A stretch of 13,505 nt of DNA from MGOM01 sp035455265 (GTDB taxonomy: Bacteria; Chloroflexota; Anaerolineae; Anaerolineales; E44-bin32): assembly GCA_035455265.1 (NCBI GenBank), contig DATIFK010000182.1, positions 1 through 13,505 of the forward strand, given 5' to 3'. The notes under the pieces are model-generated. The model ran no database searches. It was not told the origin of the DNA and worked only from the letters and a program-made list of their open reading frames with translations. How positions within the stretch are numbered: the stretch's first letter is position 1; the number at the start of each line of letters is the position of its first letter. Position numbers and translations under genes: made by a program. Of the stretch, positions 6,660 to 13,505 are shown in pieces.

Positions 6660-7568
6660 TCAGGTCCCTCCCGAGCCCACCAAGACCAGTGTGCCCCAGG
6701 TCGTCGGATCGACCAATGTTCTGGTCGAGACGTTGGAAATGAGCGACTGCTGAGCGGCGGTGCCGGCGGCGTCGTTGTCCGACACCGAGATGGCGAAGCC
6801 GTAGCGGCTCCCTTCGGCCGGGAGCACTCCGAACACCGTCCAGGGGATGGCGGCCTCGAGCGTGTATCCACTGGACGAGCTCCTTCCGGCAACGACGACT
6901 CCGGCCGGGGCGCCCCTCTTCGTGGCCGGATACCATAAATAGCTTTGCGCGGCCAACGAGCCGAAGTTGCCCGGGGACAATCCGAGCTGGTAATCGTCGC
7001 TGCTGAGGCTTGAAGCACCGAAATCGGCTGACAGATTGGCGTCGAACTGGATCTCGAGGCTGTCTCCGAGGTAGAGCGCCTCGCCCTTGGAGACCTGTAC
7101 GAACTTGTCGTCGGTCACCCGCGACGCCACGTACAGGCGGGAGGCATCCCAACCGATGTAGAAGACCGCAGAGGCGTCGGCCAATCCACTCCAACGCGAC
7201 GCGCCGTAGGTGACCTGCGTCAGCGCGTAGGCGTTGGTCGTCCATTCGGCGAGATCGCCGTCGATCGTGGGCGCCGTGGTCAGGAGGACAGCTTCAACGG
7301 GTGTCCCGTTGGGCCGGCTCAACCCGGCGGGCGTCGCCGTCGGGAGCGCCGCCAAGGTTTCGGCCGGGGTCACTGCGACCGTCGGCAGGCTCTCGGAGGT
7401 GGGCGGCGGGACGATCGTCGTGATCGCCGTCGGGGCGAAGATCGCCGTCAGGGTCTGGTTCGGTGTGGGGATCGAAAACGGTGTCGGGGGAGCGGCGCCC
7501 GGGATGTCGCACGCGAACGCCGCCAGGGCGAGCGTGATCAGGATGAGAGGGATGCTCTGACGTCGCAT
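6660..7568 (-). CDS. Secreted lipoprotein with a CBM9-like carbohydrate-binding domain
   Basis: The 302-residue protein opens with MRRQSIPLILITLALAAFAC, a lipoprotein signal with a candidate lipidated Cys20 (the lipobox AFAC is weak). A Thr/Pro-rich stalk (about 25-90) and a single beta-sandwich domain (about 98-297) follow. The hallmark TIDGDLAEW at 101-109, then VFYIGWDASRLYVASRV and LEIQFD, are typical of CBM9/DOMON-like domains, which bind sugars or heme. With no attached enzyme it may be a substrate-binding surface protein. I start at the ATG at 7568, with ACGGAGA just upstream; the longer frame opening at 7619 would overlap the tRNA gene. The tRNA ends only 23 bp upstream on the same strand, so the two are probably transcribed together. 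Confidence 0.82.
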   Translation of the reverse strand: MRRQSIPLILITLALAAFACDIPGAAPPTPFSIPTPNQTLTAIFAPTAITTIVPPPTSESLPTVAVTPAETLAALPTATPAGLSRPNGTPVEAVLLTTAPTIDGDLAEWTTNAYALTQVTYGASRWSGLADASAVFYIGWDASRLYVASRVTDDKFVQVSKGEALYLGDSLEIQFDANLSADFGASSLSSDDYQLGLSPGNFGSLAAQSYLWYPATKRGAPAGVVVAGRSSSSGYTLEAAIPWTVFGVLPAEGSRYGFAISVSDNDAAGTAAQQSLISNVSTRTLVDPTTWGTLVLVGSGGT

Positions 7569-7591
7569 ACGGGTCTCCGTGGGTGAGCCCG

Positions 7592-7678
7592 TGGTGGGGC
7601 GGGTGGGAGTCGAACCCACACGAGGTTGCCCTCAAGGGATTTTAAGTCCCCGGCGTCTGCCCATTCCGCCACCGCCCC
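7592..7678 (-). tRNA. tRNA-Leu (anticodon UAA), CCA encoded
   Basis: On the minus strand the acceptor stem GGGGCGG pairs with CCGCCCC, followed by discriminator A (7595) and an encoded CCA (7594-7592). The D arm is GCG/CGC. The anticodon stem is GGGGA/TCCCT around the loop CTTAAAA, giving anticodon UAA. A long class II variable arm (GAGGGCAACCTC) and the T arm GTGGG-TTCGACT-CCCAC complete the fold. The long variable arm and the UAA anticodon both fit leucine. All stems were checked by eye. Confidence 0.96.
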
Positions 7679-7685
7679 GCGATCG

Positions 7686-7691
7686 ATTGTA
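7686..7691 (-). promoter_or_regulatory. Possible -10 box for tRNA-Leu
   Basis: On the minus strand TACAAT (5 of 6 to consensus) lies 7 bp upstream of the tRNA 5' end. TCGACA (7720-7715) resembles a -35, but the 23-bp spacer is too long for a standard promoter. Confidence 0.35.
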
Positions 7692-7718
7692 GTCGAATCT
7701 ACGATGGAGAAGACTGTC

Positions 7719-7744
7719 GAGTGGCCAGTGGCCACTGACCACTC
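7719..7744. repeat. Near-perfect 26-bp palindrome built from CAGTGG/CACTGA heptamer units
   Basis: The arms GAGTGGCCAGTG and CACTGACCACTC pair at 11 of 12 positions around a 2-bp centre; the innermost CAGTGGCCACTG is a perfect palindrome. It lies downstream of the DUF4430-like lipoprotein gene and upstream of tRNA-Leu, both on the minus strand, and could end the lipoprotein transcript. Confidence 0.7.
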
Positions 7745-7775
7745 ACCACTCACCACTCACCACTCACCACTCACC
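7734..7775. repeat. Heptamer tandem array, ACTCACC x5 plus one variant
   Basis: Five perfect head-to-tail copies of ACTCACC (7741-7775) preceded by the variant ACTGACC (7734-7740). It is the most uniform array in the window, which suggests recent expansion. It ends 8 bp before the stop of the DUF4430-like lipoprotein gene. Confidence 0.95.
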
Positions 7776-7783
7776 ACTGACTA

Positions 7784-8329
7784 CTACTTGGGGCACACCT
7801 TCTCGAAATCCACATCCTTGGGCAAAGCAGCCTCAACCGCCTCGGGGCCCGTGGAGGTGAGCCAGATCCATGCGTCCAGGTCGCCGTCGTGAAGCTGGCG
7901 CATCCGCGCGCCCTGGACGGCGTAGGTCCAGTCGCCTCGCTGGCGATCCCAGCCGAAGTAGGCCCAGTAGGCGCAGGATCCGGGCCGATCGCATTGACAC
8001 AGGCATGCCTGCTGCGGGAAGTCGCAGCCTTCGCCGTCGATCGAACACACCAGTGTGCCCAGCGCATTGGCGGCATCCAGACCCAAGGCCAACCCCGATT
8101 GCTTCAGAAGGTCCTCGCCGGTGATCGTGTCGCCGTCGAAAGACACACACGCCGTCTGGAGCGATCCGTCGCCGTGTCGTACAACGAGGGCCGCGCGACC
8201 CCCGTCGCCGGTCGCCGGCTCGGCGGCGCAGGCGACCAGAAGAATCGACGTCAACGCCAGGCCGGCGACGCGCCGGAGCACGTCGTTGTGCCATCGTGAA
8301 CGGATGGGCGTCGCGGCCTCGACGATCAT
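7784..8329 (-). CDS. Cysteine-rich lipoprotein with a DUF4430-like (transcobalamin C-terminal-like) domain
   Basis: The 181-residue protein has a lipoprotein signal ending in LLVAC (Cys34) and one compact domain. The order ALVVRHGDGS, ITGEDLLKQSGL, a central Cys-rich segment, YWAYFGWD, WTYAVQGARMRQLHDGDLDAW matches the DUF4430/transcobalamin C-terminal beta-grasp pattern, where the YW-Y-W strand and the DGD-W loop are characteristic. Related domains occur with cobalamin or cobalt uptake systems, but none is visible here, so the ligand is unknown. Eight cysteines follow the lipid cysteine; five (C102, C109, C111, C113, C119) cluster and could form disulfides or bind metal. The ATG at 8329 has no ribosome site; a -10 box 10 bp upstream suggests a leaderless mRNA. 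An earlier in-frame ATG at 8431 would overlap secA. Confidence 0.78.
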   Translation of the reverse strand: MIVEAATPIRSRWHNDVLRRVAGLALTSILLVACAAEPATGDGGRAALVVRHGDGSLQTACVSFDGDTITGEDLLKQSGLALGLDAANALGTLVCSIDGEGCDFPQQACLCQCDRPGSCAYWAYFGWDRQRGDWTYAVQGARMRQLHDGDLDAWIWLTSTGPEAVEAALPKDVDFEKVCPK

Positions 8330-8338
8330 GGGAGGGCG

Positions 8339-8344
8339 AGTATA
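8339..8344 (-). promoter_or_regulatory. -10 box for the DUF4430-like lipoprotein gene (possible leaderless start)
   Basis: On the minus strand TATACT (5 of 6) lies 9 bp before the ATG at 8329, placing transcription start within a few bases of the start codon. The sequence between them (CTCGCCCTCCC on the coding strand) has no Shine-Dalgarno character. Confidence 0.45.
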
Positions 8345-8373
8345 CCTCCCGAAGAAGGGGATGCAGATGCGAG

Positions 8374-8382
8374 TGTTATAAT
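8374..8382 (+). promoter_or_regulatory. Extended -10 promoter for secA
   Basis: TGTTATAAT is a perfect TGn-TATAAT element 24 bp upstream of the secA ATG, with GAAGGA (8391-8396) between them as ribosome site. No -35 hexamer is seen. It is the same architecture as at 2104-2112. Confidence 0.75.
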
Positions 8383-8405
8383 GCGCCGCCGAAGGATTCC
8401 TCGGG

Positions 8406-12404
<3,999 letters not shown>

Positions 12405-12407
12405 GAC

Positions 12408-12456
12408 CAGTCGTCAGTCATCTGTCGTCGGTCATCAGTCGTCAGTCTTCAGGCAA
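12408..12456. repeat. Heptamer tandem array (CAGTCGT-type)
   Basis: Seven 7-bp units with consensus CAGTCRT, starting 4 bp after the secA stop. The units differ by one or two bases, with the frame preserved across the whole array. Confidence 0.85.
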
Positions 12457-12473
12457 CATCCTGGAATAGGGCT

Positions 12474-12591
12474 GGCCAGTCTGGCAACTGGCGACTGGCA
12501 ACTGGAAACTGGAAACTGGAAACTCGGGTACCCAGCAGGAAGCTGGGGGCTGGAAGCTGGAAGCTGGAAGCCGGGAGCTGGCAGCTTGAAG
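12474..12591. repeat. Two heptamer arrays (CTGGMAA- and CTGGAAG-type) leading into a start codon
   Basis: 12481-12522 holds six units, from CTGGCAA and CTGGCGA to three identical CTGGAAA. After a 13-bp break, 12536-12591 holds eight units of mainly CTGGAAG. Unit CCGGGAG (12571-12577) provides the only Shine-Dalgarno-like sequence, and the last unit, CTTGAAG (12585-12591), contains the TTG start codon of the hydrolase gene. Confidence 0.85.
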
Positions 12592-13434
12592 TTCGGCGAT
12601 CTCGAAATCCACACCGTCAGTGACGGGCTCGTGCACGTGGACGCCGGCGGGCCGTTTGGGCTCGTGCCGCGCCCCCTCTACGCACCTGAATACACGCCCG
12701 ATGAGTCCAACACGATCCCGATGGCTCTCACCTGCTTGCTGGTCCGTTCGGGCGGGCAGACGATTCTGATCGACACAGGCTTGGGGGACAAACTCGACGC
12801 CGCCGGCCAGGCTCGCTGGAGGTTGGAGCGCCCGCTAGGTGGGTTGGTCGAGGCTCTCGCCCGCCTCGGCGTGTCGCCAGAGGATGTCGACATCGTCGTC
12901 AACACCCACCTGCACGGCGACCACTGCGGAGGGAACACGCGCCATGTCGACGGACAGGTTGTGGCGACCTTCCCTCGCGCAACGTATCTGGTGCAGCGAA
13001 TGGAGTGGGCGGATGCCTCCCACCCCGACGCCCGCACCCGCTCCACCTATGCTCTCGAGAACTTCGAACCGTTGTTGCGCGAAAGCCGGATGCGTCTCCT
13101 ACATGGTGACACGACGGTGGCGCCCGGCGTTCGCTGCATCGTCACCCCGGGCCACACGCACGCCCACCAGTCGCTTCTGCTCGAGGACGGAGGCTGGCAC
13201 GGCTTCTACCCCGCCGACCTGGCGAGCTACGCCGTCCATCTGGCCCGGCTATCGTGGATGACCGCCTACGACGCGGAGCCGCTCGAGACCTTGCGCACCA
13301 AGCGGCAGTGGCAACCGTGGCTGGCGGAGCGGGAGGCCACCATCTTCTTCGAGCACGACGCCGGCCTGCCCATTGGACGCCTTGTACGCCACGAGGGGCG
13401 GTTCGAAATCGAGCCGATCAGCCCTTCCGGCTAG
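12586..13434 (+). CDS. Metallo-beta-lactamase-fold metal-dependent hydrolase
   Basis: The 282-residue protein is a stand-alone MBL-fold hydrolase. The binuclear metal motif is HLHGDH at 108-113 (H108, H110, D112, H113), with H190 in TPGHTHAHQS, D211 in YPADLAS and H257 in FFEHDAG. The N-terminal FGDLEIHTVSDG and LIDTGLGDK segments are the usual first strands. The overall pattern resembles AHL-lactonase-like and uncharacterised MBL esterases; the substrate cannot be told. No signal peptide is seen. I start at TTG 12586, just before the conserved first strand; a frame opening at 12169 is a false extension through the secA 3' end and repeat DNA. The ribosome site and start codon both lie in a heptamer array. 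Relation to secA is only adjacency. Confidence 0.85.
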   Translation: MKFGDLEIHTVSDGLVHVDAGGPFGLVPRPLYAPEYTPDESNTIPMALTCLLVRSGGQTILIDTGLGDKLDAAGQARWRLERPLGGLVEALARLGVSPEDVDIVVNTHLHGDHCGGNTRHVDGQVVATFPRATYLVQRMEWADASHPDARTRSTYALENFEPLLRESRMRLLHGDTTVAPGVRCIVTPGHTHAHQSLLLEDGGWHGFYPADLASYAVHLARLSWMTAYDAEPLETLRTKRQWQPWLAEREATIFFEHDAGLPIGRLVRHEGRFEIEPISPSG

Positions 13435-13438
13435 TAGC

Positions 13439-13500
13439 CAGTGGTCAGTGGGCAGTGGCCAGTCTGTCCGTGGGCACTGACCACTTAGCACTCACCACTG
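13439..13500. repeat. Heptamer units arranged as a long inverted repeat (possible terminator)
   Basis: The left arm 13439-13463 (CAGTGGT-type units) and right arm 13476-13500 (CACTGAC-type units) are complementary at 20 of 25 positions around a 12-base loop. It begins 4 bp after the hydrolase stop. No U-tract follows within the window, which ends at 13505. Confidence 0.7.
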
Positions 13501-13505
13501 TTCTA

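Noticed and set aside
7569..7619. Longer start for the CBM9-like lipoprotein
   Set aside because: It would overlap the 3' end of tRNA-Leu, and the residues before the ATG at 7568 do not form a signal peptide.
7734..7775. CRISPR array
   Set aside because: Units are only 7 bp, head to tail with no spacers, and no cas genes are present.

Overview
The window looks like a chromosomal segment of a GC-rich Chloroflexota bacterium, probably Anaerolineae-like. This rests on family knowledge, not on a search. The clues are an oversized SecA with large insertions, Thr/Pro-rich linkers in exported proteins, a Mycobacterium-type CysM/JAMM/CysO sulfur cassette, and intergenic arrays of degenerate 7-bp repeats. 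There is one tRNA and no phage, IS or CRISPR signature.

Layout. (1) 1-1794, minus strand: a tightly packed operon of cysteine synthase (cysM), a JAMM metallopeptidase and a CysO-like sulfur carrier. The carrier's reading frame does not stop at its diglycine. It runs on into a DUF4395-like membrane domain and off the left edge. (2) 1795-2131: a divergent intergenic region with an AT-rich island and a clear extended -10 promoter for the rightward genes. (3) 2132-5440, plus strand: a cell-wall operon with a zinc amidase, two different L,D-transpeptidases (one TPR/TM-anchored with a Thr-Pro stalk, one with a Tat signal and SH3-like domains) and a small protein of unknown function. (4) 5695-6531, plus: a YbbN/CnoX-type thioredoxin-TPR co-chaperone. 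(5) 6660-7678, minus: tRNA-Leu(UAA), followed 23 bp later by a lipoprotein with a CBM9-like domain. (6) 7784-8329, minus: a Cys-rich DUF4430-like lipoprotein, divergent from secA and possibly leaderless. (7) 8406-12404, plus: secA, 1332 codons. (8) 12586-13434, plus: a metallo-beta-lactamase-fold hydrolase that appears to start at a TTG inside a heptamer repeat array.

How they fit together. The sulfur cassette should make cysteine from a CysO thiocarboxylate, with the JAMM enzyme releasing cysteine from the carrier. The fusion suggests the same enzyme may also have to cut the carrier free of its membrane partner. The remaining genes centre on the envelope: peptidoglycan hydrolysis and cross-linking, protein export (SecA), lipoproteins and redox/chaperone help.

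Between most transcription units the DNA holds tandem 7-bp repeats of CAGT/CTGG-type units. They are the most unusual non-coding feature of the window.
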